From positions 2,648,501-2,712,500 of the forward strand of contig NZ_CP100604.1 of NCBI RefSeq assembly GCF_031202265.1: a stretch of 64,000 nt of DNA, given 5' to 3'. The notes beneath the pieces are model-generated. The model was given only the letters and a program-made list of their open reading frames with translations, had not been told where the DNA came from and did not search any database. Shown piece by piece: positions 46,490 through 54,517 of the stretch (within the stretch, counting starts at the first letter, position 1; each line of letters opens with the position of its first letter). The stretch comes from Bradyrhizobium sp. Ash2021 (GTDB lineage: Bacteria > Pseudomonadota > Alphaproteobacteria > Rhizobiales > Xanthobacteraceae). The translations under genes were made by a program, and so were the position numbers.

Positions 46490-47906
46490 GAGCTATGGCC
46501 CAAAGTTGGTGACGGCGTGAATCGGGAAGGCGGCATATCGTGGGGGTGTTCAACGCCTCCACTTCTCCACCAAAGGAGCGATATGCCGTGTCTAAGGATA
46601 CCGTCGTAAAACTGATTCAGCCAGGAACTTTCAGCGACCAACTCACCGACATTTTGCGCGATGGGGCGCGTGCCCTTCTCGCCCAGGCGGTGGAGGCCGA
46701 GGTCGCCGGGTTTCTTTCCAAGCATGCCGATTTGAAGACCGAGGATGGCCACCAACGCGTGGTGCGCCACGGTCATCTGCCCGAGCGCGAGGTGATGACG
46801 GGCATCGGCGCGGTCCCGGTGCGCCAGCCCCGCGTGCGCGATCGCGAGGCCGCAGCCGGCGATCCCCGCCGCATCCGCTTCTCGCCATCGATCTTGCCGC
46901 CCTATATGCGCCGCTCGAAGTCGATCGAGACGCTGCTACCGATCCTCTACCTGAAGGGCATCTCGACCGGCGATTTCTCGGACGCTCTGGCGGCCTTGCT
47001 CGGCAAGGATGCGCCCGGCCTCTCGGCCAGCGCCATCGGCCGCCTGAAGGACGGCTGGCAGGATGATCATGCCCAGTGGCGCAAGCGTGATTTGTCGGGC
47101 AAGCGCTACGTGTACGTCTGGGCGGACGGCATCCACCTCGAGGCGCGGCTGGAAGATGAAAAGCAGTGCATCCTGGTGCTGATCGGCGCGACGCCCGAGG
47201 GCAAGAAAGAGCTCGTCGGGTTCACCGATGGCGCTCGGGAAAGTGCGCAGGATTGGCGCGATCTGCTGCTGGATCTGAAGCGATGCGGGCTCGATGCCCG
47301 GCCCGAGCTGATGATCGCCGACGGCGCGCTCGGCTTCTGGAAAGCGGCCGGCGAGGTCTGGCCGAAAGCACGCGAGCAGCGCTGTTGGGTGCACAAGACG
47401 GCGAACGTGCTGGGCAAATTACCCAAGAGTGTGCAACCAAAGGCCAAGCGGGCGCTGCAGGAAATCTGGATGGCCGAGACCAAGGCCAATGCCGAAGTCG
47501 CCTTCGACGCCTTCATCGAAAGCTACACGCCGAAATACCAGAAGGCCGTCGATTGTCTGACGAAGGATCGCGACCTGCTGCTCGCCTTCTACGACTTCCC
47601 GGCCGAGCATTGGAAGCACCTGCGCACCACCAACCCGATTGAAAGCACTTTCGCGACCGTCCGCCACCGCACGATCCGATCGAAAGGCTGCCTCTCAAAC
47701 AAGACCGCTCTCGCCATGGTATTCAAGCTGGTCGAAGGGGCGCAACGATCCTGGCGACGGCTCGACGGACATGCACACTTGCCAAAGATCATTCTCGGTG
47801 TGAAATTCACCGACGGGATCGAGGTCACCGCCAAGCTGGCCGCCCCTCAGCCCGCAACCGCCGCCGCCTGACTGATCAGGCCGTCACCAAAAATTGGCGA
47901 TAGCTC
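46490..47906 (+). mobile_element. IS256-family insertion sequence, apparently intact
   Basis: 1,417 bp. Both ends carry 31-bp inverted repeats that match at 25 positions (outer GAGCTAT, inner TTGGTGACGGC). They are flanked by a perfect 9-bp direct duplication GGATTGCGC at 46481-46489 and 47907-47915, the size typical of IS256 transposition. The single transposase gene is complete. The intact duplication indicates a simple insertion. Confidence 0.93.
46588..47871 (+). CDS. IS256-family (Mutator) transposase
   Basis: 427 residues. The DDE residues are in YVWADGIHLEARL, LMIADGALGFWKA and TTNPIESTFATVRHRT, the Mutator-type signature. The N-terminal part FSDQLTDILRDGARALLAQA is the DNA-binding region. 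GTG 46588 is chosen because GGAG lies nine bases upstream and family members begin SKDTVVKLI; the frame extends to 46540. No internal stop. Confidence 0.93.
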   Translation: MSKDTVVKLIQPGTFSDQLTDILRDGARALLAQAVEAEVAGFLSKHADLKTEDGHQRVVRHGHLPEREVMTGIGAVPVRQPRVRDREAAAGDPRRIRFSPSILPPYMRRSKSIETLLPILYLKGISTGDFSDALAALLGKDAPGLSASAIGRLKDGWQDDHAQWRKRDLSGKRYVYVWADGIHLEARLEDEKQCILVLIGATPEGKKELVGFTDGARESAQDWRDLLLDLKRCGLDARPELMIADGALGFWKAAGEVWPKAREQRCWVHKTANVLGKLPKSVQPKAKRALQEIWMAETKANAEVAFDAFIESYTPKYQKAVDCLTKDRDLLLAFYDFPAEHWKHLRTTNPIESTFATVRHRTIRSKGCLSNKTALAMVFKLVEGAQRSWRRLDGHAHLPKIILGVKFTDGIEVTAKLAAPQPATAAA

Positions 47907-47982
47907 GGATTGCGCATAGATTTGCGTCAGCGCCGGTTTTTGCCATGACCTTGCTTCTCCATTCTACGCTTTCTGCGATTTC

Positions 47983-48246
47983 CTACGCTCGATGGTAGCG
48001 CCTCGCACCAGCTGCCTTGGCGGCTAAATTGCTGATATGAAGAAATGCCCAAAGCCGGGGCACATGACCAAAGGGGCGGTGCCGGGGGCTCGGCAGCCAG
48101 GTTTGCTTCCTCCCGACACTGGTCTCAGAGGTCATGTTTTCTATCGGATAAATAACAGCAATATTGAAGAAAGCTGCGCTTACCAGCACCAAAAACTCGG
48201 CCCCTAGGATCCAAGTCTTGACATGTTGGATTTCCGACATGAACAT
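47983..48246 (-). CDS. Possible small membrane protein
   Basis: About 87 residues with one clear hydrophobic segment (WILGAEFLVLVSAAFFNIAV) and a basic C-terminal half. It lies in the otherwise empty 407 bp between the IS256 element and the DHp-domain gene. There is no good ribosome site and no recognised family. It may be a real gene or a remnant displaced by the IS insertion. Confidence 0.3.
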   Translation of the reverse strand: MFMSEIQHVKTWILGAEFLVLVSAAFFNIAVIYPIENMTSETSVGRKQTWLPSPRHRPFGHVPRLWAFLHISNLAAKAAGARRYHRA

Positions 48247-48313
48247 ATGCCCGGCACATGGGCATCTACTCATGGGCAGAACTAACTTGTCTCCCCACTA
48301 AGGAGCGCGCGCT

Positions 48314-48586
48314 ATGTCGGAATTGGTGCGTACCTATAATGCGCAAGCCCATGAGATCACCGACGCGATCACGGCGGTGGTCCTTAATGCAGAGGCCGGA
48401 TTACGTTTGCTGCGCGCTCAATCGCCAGATCTGGAAGTAGTCCGGCAGGCGCTCAATAGTATCGCTAACGACGGTAAGCGAGCAGGCAACATCGTCGTTC
48501 GAACTCGAGCGCTCATGAACAAAGTGGCCGCAGCGGATGGCACCGCCGATCCTTGTGCTGATAACCCCGACGAGTGGCCGCTGTGA
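48314..48586 (+). CDS. Stand-alone histidine-kinase DHp-like domain protein
   Basis: 90 residues corresponding to the dimerisation/phosphoacceptor part of a sensor kinase. AHEITDAITAVVLNAEAGLR matches the AHELNQPLAAIVxNAEAxLR box of HWE/CheA-like and FixL-type kinases, with His13 as the presumed phospho-acceptor. It continues through NDGKRAGNIVVRTRALM to the end of the helical hairpin. No ATPase domain follows; the stop is clean and a good GGAG site precedes ATG 48314. It could be a phosphotransfer or dominant-interfering protein, or a decayed kinase. Loss of the Asn-Gln-Pro bend argues against normal kinase function. Confidence 0.65.
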   Translation: MSELVRTYNAQAHEITDAITAVVLNAEAGLRLLRAQSPDLEVVRQALNSIANDGKRAGNIVVRTRALMNKVAAADGTADPCADNPDEWPL

Positions 48587-48595
48587 TGTCGCCTA

Positions 48596-48699
48596 TTGGC
48601 ACTTTTGAGACAAGCTGACAGGCCCCGAGCATGTCTGCTTATCGGGGAAGACCGGAAGTCACCGTCGGATAGTCAAAACGACGCGATTGACCCTGAGAC
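48596..48699. repeat. Dispersed intergenic repeat R2 (copy 2)
   Basis: TTGGCACTTTTGAGACAAGC, GCATGTCTGCTTATCGGGGA, GACCGGAAGTCACCGTCGGA, and CAAAACGACGCGATTGACCC, the same module order as at 45587. Its right end runs directly into the broken LysR gene. Confidence 0.8.
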
Positions 48700-48868
48700 T
48701 CGGAGATCGAGGGGGCGATTGAAAGTAGCGCAAATTCGATCCTCATCTCTCGAGCCGGCGGTTTCGCCTGGCGATTTCCGACATCGGCGAGATATCCTTT
48801 CTTCCCCCTATCATGGCAGCGCTCCAGAAGATCGCGCCGGATGTCGGGATTGATATTGACCTTGCCCC
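48700..48868 (+). pseudogene. LysR-type regulator, left part of broken gene
   Basis: Reading SEIEGAIES, then after a frameshift near 48728 RKFDPHLSSRRFRLAISDIG and on to APDVGIDIDLAP, this is the linker and start of a LysR substrate-binding domain. The helix-turn-helix part is absent; an R2 repeat stands in its place. The reading is cut at 48868 by an IS3-family element and continues at 50112. The gene was therefore already truncated and frameshifted, or decayed afterwards. Confidence 0.75.
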
Positions 48869-48874
48869 CAAGTT

Positions 48875-49804
48875 TTATCCAATCCCGAGTTCGCTCGTGG
48901 CGTTTGGGTTGCCCGGTTGGACGGTGGTAGCGACGGGAGCTGGCGCGGAGCCATCGGCATAGCGCAGCGCCAGATCCCGGCGCGGATTGCAGGTGAAGGC
49001 GTACTCGGAAGGTGTCTTCCATCCGAGCTGAGAATGGGGGCGTGAGCCGTTGTAGTCGGCGCGCCAGCATCCAAGGGCAACGCGAGCCTGCGCCAGCGAA
49101 GAGAACAGCGTTTCGTTTAACAATTCATCCCGTAGCCGGCCGTTAAAGCTCTCGATGAAGGCGTTCTGCATGGGTTTGCCCGGCGCGATGTAATGCCATT
49201 CGACGCGGGCTTGGTCCGCCCATGTGAGGATGGCGTTACTGGTAAGCTCGCTGCCATTGTCGCTGACGATCATCTTCGGCTTGCCGCGCTCGATCATCAG
49301 CCGATCCAGTTCCCGCGCCACGCGGACCCCGGAGAGCGAGGTGTCGGCCACCAGCGCCAGGCTTTCTCGGGTGCAGTCATCGACGATGGTCAGGATGCGG
49401 AAGCGGCGGCAGTCGGTGAGTTGATCCGACACGAAGTCGAGCGACCAGCGTTCGTTGGGCGCCATCGGAACCAGCATCGGCGCCCTGGTTCCGATGGCCC
49501 GCTTGCGGCCGCCACGGCGGCGCACCGCCAGCTTCTCCTCACGATAGAGCCGGAACAGCCTCTTGTGGTTGATCACGTAGCCCTCCCGCTTGAGCAGAAC
49601 ATGCAGGCGTCGGTAGCCGAAACGGCGGCGTTCCTGGGCGATCGCCTTCATGCGCTGACGAATGCCGGCATCATCCGCCCGGGTCGTCTGATATCTCATG
49701 GTCATGCGGCAGCAGCCGATGGCTTTACACGCCCGCCGTTCGCTCATCCCGTGGGCTTCCACCAGATGAGCGACAGCTTTCCGCTTCCCCGCGGGCGTCA
49801 CCAT
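48875..49804 (-). CDS. IS3-family transposase OrfB
   Basis: 309 residues with the rve integrase core: Asp in RWSLDFVSD, Asp in [12 protein letters not shown], Glu in [17 protein letters not shown]-21-like region ([20 protein letters not shown]) upstream of it. Its ATG (49804) overlaps the orfA stop by 7 bp in another frame. Production of the OrfAB fusion by -1 frameshifting at GGGAAAG is plausible but not proven. Confidence 0.93.
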   Translation of the reverse strand: MVTPAGKRKAVAHLVEAHGMSERRACKAIGCCRMTMRYQTTRADDAGIRQRMKAIAQERRRFGYRRLHVLLKREGYVINHKRLFRLYREEKLAVRRRGGRKRAIGTRAPMLVPMAPNERWSLDFVSDQLTDCRRFRILTIVDDCTRESLALVADTSLSGVRVARELDRLMIERGKPKMIVSDNGSELTSNAILTWADQARVEWHYIAPGKPMQNAFIESFNGRLRDELLNETLFSSLAQARVALGCWRADYNGSRPHSQLGWKTPSEYAFTCNPRRDLALRYADGSAPAPVATTVQPGNPNATSELGIG

Positions 49805-50064
49805 TTCTTTCCCAGGAGATCCTTCAGCGCCACATTATCCAGCATGGCGTCAGCCAGAAGCCGCTTCAGCTTCGCGTTCTCGTCCTCCAGCGACCGCAGC
49901 CGCTTGGCCTCAGAGACGTCCAGCCCTCCGAATTTGGCCTTCCATTTGTAGATGCTGGCGTCGCTGACGCCATGCTTGCGGCAGAGATCGGCGACCGGGA
50001 CCCCGGCCTCGTGCTCCTTCAAAATCCCGATGATCTGTTCTTCTGTAAATCGATTGCGCTTCAT
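49798..50064 (-). CDS. IS3-family transposase OrfA
   Basis: 88 residues starting [20 protein letters not shown], a helix-turn-helix ([20 protein letters not shown]), then a leucine-zipper-like tail ([19 protein letters not shown]). Met at 50064 is the family-typical start. Overlaps orfB by 7 bp. Confidence 0.92.
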   Translation of the reverse strand: MKRNRFTEEQIIGILKEHEAGVPVADLCRKHGVSDASIYKWKAKFGGLDVSEAKRLRSLEDENAKLKRLLADAMLDNVALKDLLGKKW

Positions 50065-50111
50065 GCTCTGGTCCTCGTCTTGGGCCAGAGCGAACTTCAA
50101 ACTGGATTAAG

Positions 50112-50544
50112 CCCGAGGGGCAAGGTCAATATTGTTGCCGTAGACGTCACCAAACTCGCGGAATGGCTGAGCTCAGGCAAAATTGACGCGGCTCTCTCCA
50201 ACCGAGGCTATGTCCCGACGGCCTCAGTCGGGGAAGTGATATTCACCGACCACTATGTGTGCGTCGCCAGCAGTCGGCATCCCAGGCTCACGTCAGAATT
50301 GACGATGCGGCAGTATCTTGACGAACGGCACGTTCTGGTCGCTCCGGAAAGCGGCCACAGTCTGGTCGAGGAGCGACTGCAAGAGCTCGGTTACACCCGC
50401 AGGATCGCGCTTTGCGTGCCGCATTTCAGCGTGCTGGCGGAGGTTATCGCGACCACAGATCTCTTGCGATTGCGAGCGCCGTGCGAACTGGCCCGCTTGT
50501 CCGGCCGCGTGATTGAGCGCTGGGTCTCTAGCAAGGAACGTTAG
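50112..50544 (+). pseudogene. LysR-type regulator, right part of broken gene
   Basis: Continues the substrate-binding domain after the IS3 element: RGKVNIVAVDVTKLAEWLSS, then GKIDAALSNRGYVPTASVGE, and the final LSGRVIERWVSSKER before a stop. The sequence is well preserved, with no stop for 143 codons, so the IS insertion is probably recent relative to the truncation on the left. The natural target genes are unknown. Confidence 0.8.
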
Positions 50545-50655
50545 GGCTCTACCATTGGCGGCTGAGGCGCGTTGGGACTAATCTAGTATTGTAGGAGACC
50601 GAACGAGGCTTAGATTCGTGTTAGGCGCTTCGCAAGGGAGAGGTCGAACGTCGGA

Positions 50656-50862
50656 ATGGCGGGGTTCGGCGGCGCCCTCGGGCGAACTATCGCATCTATC
50701 TTGGGGGCCGCTGGTTTAGACGGAGGGACCGCGCTGCTCGTCTTGGCGACAGCAACGGTGTTTTGGGTACCCATCGTGTGCATCGCCATAGCGCGGCGAC
50801 GCGATCGGGACATTAGAAACATGGATTTGGGAAACATGGATTTGCCGCGGCCAAATTGGTGA
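50656..50862 (+). CDS. Small putative membrane protein
   Basis: 68 residues with one hydrophobic helix (GGTALLVLATATVFWVPIVCIAIA) after a Gly/Ala-rich start, and a charged tail with a short duplicated NMDLGNMDL. The ribosome site is weak. Its stop is followed directly by an ATG in line with the pantothenate kinase frame, so the two may be co-transcribed. No family recognised. Confidence 0.4.
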   Translation: MAGFGGALGRTIASILGAAGLDGGTALLVLATATVFWVPIVCIAIARRRDRDIRNMDLGNMDLPRPNW

Positions 50863-50892
50863 ATGCGTCCACCTCTGCCCAGAACGGAACCG

Positions 50893-51825
50893 ATGAGCCA
50901 GTCCGAAGAGCTTTCGGCATATATCACCTTCGGCCGAAGCGAGTGGGCAGCGTTGCGCTTCAACACGCCGCTGACGCTCTCTGAAGCGGACCTCTCTGCG
51001 CTTCGCGGCCTGAACGAGCCGATCACCCCCGCCGAAGTCGCCGACATATACTTGCCGCTGACGCGGCTGCTGAACCTGCATTTCACCGCGGCGCGCAGCC
51101 TTATGCACGTTAAAAGCGCATTCCTGGGTCGCGCACCACGCAGTCCGCCTTATATCATCGCGTTGGCGGGCAGTGTTGCCGTTGGCAAGAGTACGTTTGC
51201 CCGCGTGCTTTGCGCGCTTTTAGCGCGGTGGCCAGACCATCGCCGGGTCGAACTCGTCACGACTGACGGGTTCCTGCATGCCAATCGGGTTCTGGAAGAA
51301 CGAGGGTTGATGCGACGCAAGGGCTTTCCCGAGAGCTACGACCTGCCGCGAATGTTGCGGTTCCTGTCGGCGGTGAAAGCGGCTGAAGTCGACCTCGAAC
51401 TGCCGGTGTACTCGCATCTTATCGGGGATATCGTACCTTCGGAGCATCAGGTCGTTCGGCATCCGGACATCTTGATGTTTGAGGGCCTGAATGTATTGCA
51501 TGCGCGCGGCACGGCACCCATGGTCGTCTCGGACTTCTTCGACTTTTCGATCTACCTGGACGCTGACGAGACCGACATCCAGTCGTGGTACGTCGAGCGC
51601 TTTCTCGGTCTGCAGCGGACCGCTTTCCAACAGCCTGCCTCATATTTTCACCACTACAGGGATCTGCCGCCAAGCGACGCGCGCGAGGTCGCGGACAGGC
51701 TGTGGCGTGAGCATCATCGCGCAAATCTCCGAGAGAACATTCTGCCTACCCGCATGCGCGCCGATGTCGTGCTCCGCAAGCGTTCCGATCACTCGGTTGG
51801 TGAGGTCTGGTTGCGAGAGACATAG
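50893..51825 (+). CDS. coaA: Type I pantothenate kinase
   Basis: 310 residues. P-loop GSVAVGKST, the family strands VELVTTDGFLHANRVLEERG, MRRKGFPESYDLPRMLRFL, and VYSHLIGDIVP, then DIVMFEGLNVL-like DILMFEGLNVL and FVDFSIYLDA-like DFFDFSIYLDADE. It phosphorylates pantothenate, the first step of CoA synthesis. Met at 50893 matches the family N-terminus (ITFGRSEWAALRFNTPLTL); 50863 is an alternative. Its place among IS elements and repeats is unusual for a core gene and suggests either an extra copy or a rearranged locus. Confidence 0.93.
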   Translation: MSQSEELSAYITFGRSEWAALRFNTPLTLSEADLSALRGLNEPITPAEVADIYLPLTRLLNLHFTAARSLMHVKSAFLGRAPRSPPYIIALAGSVAVGKSTFARVLCALLARWPDHRRVELVTTDGFLHANRVLEERGLMRRKGFPESYDLPRMLRFLSAVKAAEVDLELPVYSHLIGDIVPSEHQVVRHPDILMFEGLNVLHARGTAPMVVSDFFDFSIYLDADETDIQSWYVERFLGLQRTAFQQPASYFHHYRDLPPSDAREVADRLWREHHRANLRENILPTRMRADVVLRKRSDHSVGEVWLRET

Positions 51826-51882
51826 GCGGCAGAGTCCGCCGCGTTGGCCGAGTGAAAAAGCTGGTCCGAATGTCCGGAGTTG

Positions 51883-51927
51883 GTCCCAGACCCGACATGC
51901 CGGAGAGATGTCAAACTCGACGCGAAT
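51883..51927. repeat. Dispersed repeat, R2-related segment
   Basis: Carries GACATGCCGGAGAGATGTCA with flanking CCCAGAC and AACTCGACGCGA, almost identical to 39902-39944, 12 kb away. It is followed by GACCCGATGCAGAC, the module that ends other R2 copies. Confidence 0.7.
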
Positions 51928-52056
51928 GACCCGATGCAGACCTATGCAAGTTCTGCTGACGTGGGCTGCTCGGCGTAAAGCTGCTTCAGTGCAGAAGAGG
52001 CCAACGCGCCAAGGCGGGTGCCCGTTAGTCAAGTAGGTCCTATGCCGTTCCGCACA

Positions 52057-52470
52057 TTATGTGGGCGGCGAGTCGAGGTAGACATAAAGAGCCGCGATCT
52101 TGCCGTCCCGTGCGATGATGAAATCCACACCGGTGTACTGGGGCGTTTCGCCTTTCGGCCCCGAGCCCCACGCCAGGCGTCCCGAATTGTGCAGAACCTG
52201 GGGCGCGCCATGAGGCGTATAAACGAAATGAGGATGCGTCGCTCGGAGATCGCCAGCGAACTTGTCCAGTGCGTCGTGACCGACGAACGTGCCGGGCGGC
52301 GCGTATAGCACACAGTCTTCAGTGTAAAGTTCCTGAATTGCGGCCCTTCGGCGAGCCGAATCACCTTCACCGAAAACTTCCGGAAGATTGCGGTTGAGTA
52401 GCGTCTGGATGCCACTCACATCTGCGCCCACGGACGGCGGGACGCTGTTCTTGCTGGCATGCTGGTTCAT
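52057..52470 (-). CDS. NTF2/SnoaL-like nuclear transport factor 2 family protein
   Basis: 137 residues. Variable N-terminus, then ARRRAAIQELYTEDCVLYAP, the typical helix-strand start of NTF2-like polyketide-cyclase folds, and C-terminal strands GVDFIIARDGKIAALYVYLD. Met at 52470 has AAGGAG upstream. Cytoplasmic, function unknown. It is close to a secreted protein gene on the same strand (143 bp apart). Confidence 0.82.
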   Translation of the reverse strand: MNQHASKNSVPPSVGADVSGIQTLLNRNLPEVFGEGDSARRRAAIQELYTEDCVLYAPPGTFVGHDALDKFAGDLRATHPHFVYTPHGAPQVLHNSGRLAWGSGPKGETPQYTGVDFIIARDGKIAALYVYLDSPPT

Positions 52471-52613
52471 CAGAGGACTCCTTGTCTGCGCCATGATGAT
52501 GTGGTCGTGGGAGCGACCCGCGAAACGGCGAGAGTGGAAACTCATCGTTTCCGGTTTGTTGGTGTATGAGTCGATGGCTTGCCTCACCTCGACGGCCCGC
52601 ACGCCAGTCCATC

Positions 52614-53339
52614 TCACTTTGGTTGAGGATATGTGACGGCTTTCGCGTTGTTGTCCACGAAGTCGGGAGGCACCGAAAATGCCCCGGTTTTCAGATCGTA
52701 GACGCAGTGCCAGTCTTCGATCCATGGGGCCGTTTTGTCGTCTTCACCCTGCATGTCGAACGACAGGCTGATCACGACATAGCGGCTGTCGGGCCAATGC
52801 TGCCCCATCCAGGGGTAGTTTTCTTCCATCCCCTTGACCAGTGCGACAAATGCGTGATCGAGCCCATACGGGTTCTCGGGGTCCCGATGCATCCCCTTTG
52901 AGGTCGGCGTGGTGAAGAAATAATCCCAGGCCAGATCACCAAGGGGTTTTTTGGTCGCTGGTGAGAATTGATACCCGTTCCTGCGATACAGAAACAGCGT
53001 CTGAGAGCCGGATCCCAGTTTTTGCATTCGCACTAGCCACTGGCTGTCCGGGCTAAATCGAAATCCAGCCGCATAGGCCGGCAAGTCATCGCCCTTGCCA
53101 GGGTTCAACAGGAAAGCATGCCGATGATCCCTGTCGAAGGTCCAGAAGTGGTAGGACAGGTCCCCGTCCTTGTTCTCCCGGGCATATTGCTCGAGCCGCA
53201 CTTTCTTGTCGGGGGATATGAAGGTGCCCTCGGGGTCCAGCTTGTAGCTGGCTCTTGGCCCATCGGCGCTGGCGGGCGCCACCGTGGCGAAAGCAAGCAA
53301 TAGTGCAATCCAAATTTCTCGCAATCTCTGGTCAAACAT
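52614..53339 (-). CDS. Secreted protein of unknown function
   Basis: 241 residues with a signal peptide (IWIALLLAFATVAPASA|DG). The mature part is rich in aromatic residues and has beta-strand character (HFWTFDRDHRHAFLLNPGKG, FSPDSQWLVRMQKLGSGSQT), reminiscent of a small beta-propeller-type or DUF-type domain. One Cys only (DWHCVYD). I do not recognise the family. It is exported to the periplasm, in a region of secreted proteins (the Cache protein follows divergently). Confidence 0.7.
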   Translation of the reverse strand: MFDQRLREIWIALLLAFATVAPASADGPRASYKLDPEGTFISPDKKVRLEQYARENKDGDLSYHFWTFDRDHRHAFLLNPGKGDDLPAYAAGFRFSPDSQWLVRMQKLGSGSQTLFLYRRNGYQFSPATKKPLGDLAWDYFFTTPTSKGMHRDPENPYGLDHAFVALVKGMEENYPWMGQHWPDSRYVVISLSFDMQGEDDKTAPWIEDWHCVYDLKTGAFSVPPDFVDNNAKAVTYPQPK

Positions 53340-53450
53340 GGCTTCCTTCCTGGTTCACGGTTAGTCACCGATTTGGTGCTGGAGGTTCGACCACATGATG
53401 CGACAACACTAAAAGCCTGCGGGCAAAGCTACGCCGACATCAGGCGGTCT

Positions 53451-53545
53451 TGGCGGCGCGGGCCAGTCTGCTGATGTCCGTTGATCGGGGTGGACTCGAC
53501 GTGGCCGACCGATCTCCAAAACGATGCGATTGACCCGCTTCGGAC
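53451..53545. repeat. Dispersed intergenic repeat R2 (copy 3, diverged)
   Basis: Contains CTGATGTCCGTTGATCGGGG, TGGACTCGACGTGGCCGACC and CAAAACGATGCGATTGACCC, in the R2 order. It occupies much of the 354-bp gap between the secreted protein and the Cache protein; nothing else is seen in that gap. Confidence 0.65.
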
Positions 53546-53693
53546 ATTGTGCCGCGGGGCCACTTCGACCGGCCACCGTTGACATGTACGCGAAAAGGGG
53601 CGTCCACTTATCGGGTTTGAACAATCGCCGCAATGGGCCTCCTCGCCCGATAGTCTTCACATCGAGATGCTGTGAGGCCAATGGGAGGTAACC

Positions 53694-54215
53694 ATGAAGA
53701 AGTCCAAGTTCTTACTGGTACTGCTGGCCTTTACTGCCGATTTTTTGGTTCAATCCCCCGCACGAGTGTTCGCCGGACCTGCTGAGGATGTGCAGGCCGC
53801 GATGCAACTTCTCAAGTCGAAGGCTGCGACGCTGGGTGCACCCATTGTCAACGGGGATGAGGCAGTCGCTGGCAAGATTGTCCCCGCCATACATTTTGGC
53901 ACGACCAAGATGAATAACAATTTCGTGCTGGTTGACGAGGTCCAGAAGGAAGCGGGTGGGACCGCCACCATCTTTGTTAAGAGCGGCGACGAGTTCGTCC
54001 GCGTGGCAACGAACGTTAAGAAGGATGACGGGTCGCGGGCGATAGGCACCATTCTCGACCCAAAGGGTAAAGCCATCGCGGCTATTGCGAAGGGCGAAAG
54101 CTATTTCGGAGAGGCCGACATCCTGGGCAAGCCTTACGTCACTGGCTATGAGCCAATCCGCGATGCAAGCAGCAACGTCATCGGCATCTATTATGTCGGT
54201 TATTTGAAGAACTAG
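53694..54215 (+). CDS. Secreted single Cache-domain protein
   Basis: 173 residues with a signal peptide (FLLVLLAFTADFLVQSPARV, cleavage near FAGPAE). The remainder is a double-Cache/PAS-like periplasmic sensor domain: GGTATIFVKSGDEFVRVATN, GTILDPKGKAIAAIAKGESY, FGEADILGKPYVTGYEPIRD and IGIYYVGY. Such domains normally sit in front of chemoreceptors or kinases, but here the gene ends directly after the domain, so the protein is a free ligand-binding module. GGAGG ribosome site before ATG 53694. Possibly a periplasmic binding protein for small carboxylates. Confidence 0.85.
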   Translation: MKKSKFLLVLLAFTADFLVQSPARVFAGPAEDVQAAMQLLKSKAATLGAPIVNGDEAVAGKIVPAIHFGTTKMNNNFVLVDEVQKEAGGTATIFVKSGDEFVRVATNVKKDDGSRAIGTILDPKGKAIAAIAKGESYFGEADILGKPYVTGYEPIRDASSNVIGIYYVGYLKN

Positions 54216-54379
54216 TCCGACGCTGAAAAGGAATTAGAGGCTGCTCGTGCTCTGGGAATCGCGTTGCGGAATTTGCCGCCATGACCAAACGCGGTTCAAA
54301 ATCATAGGTCACGCAGATGAATGAGGCTCAGTAGAGCCCGCACCCTCACTCCAACACACCCGGTGGAGTGAAATGACCG

Positions 54380-54456
54380 CTTCTGGCACCTTTCGGACAT
54401 TGCCGACCTCAACGACGATGTCCGGTCATCAGGGTAAAGCGGACCTCGACAACGCC
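54380..54456. repeat. Dispersed intergenic repeat R2 (copy 4, diverged)
   Basis: TCTGGCACCTTTCGGACATT, ACGATGTCCGGTCATCAGGG and AAGCGGACCTCGACAACGCC follow the R2 order but lack the terminal module. It lies in the 302-bp convergent gap between the Cache and L,D-transpeptidase genes; no other feature was seen there. Confidence 0.6.
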
Positions 54457-54517
54457 AGCGTCGAGGTCCGAAAATGTCCGTGAGCGACCATGCGGCCGAC
54501 GCGCGACGTGCAGCGTC

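Larger units (their letters stand above)
48869..50111 (-). mobile_element. IS3-family insertion sequence inside a LysR gene
   Basis: About 1.24 kb with orfA and orfB on the minus strand. The ends carry imperfect inverted repeats, both containing ATCCA and GAGTTCGCT/AAGTTCGCT, about 25 bp in from each end. C-runs flank both ends, consistent with a short (3 bp, CCC) duplication that cannot be fixed exactly. Removing the element restores the LysR frame as DLAP-RGKVNIV, which supports the junctions. Confidence 0.85.
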
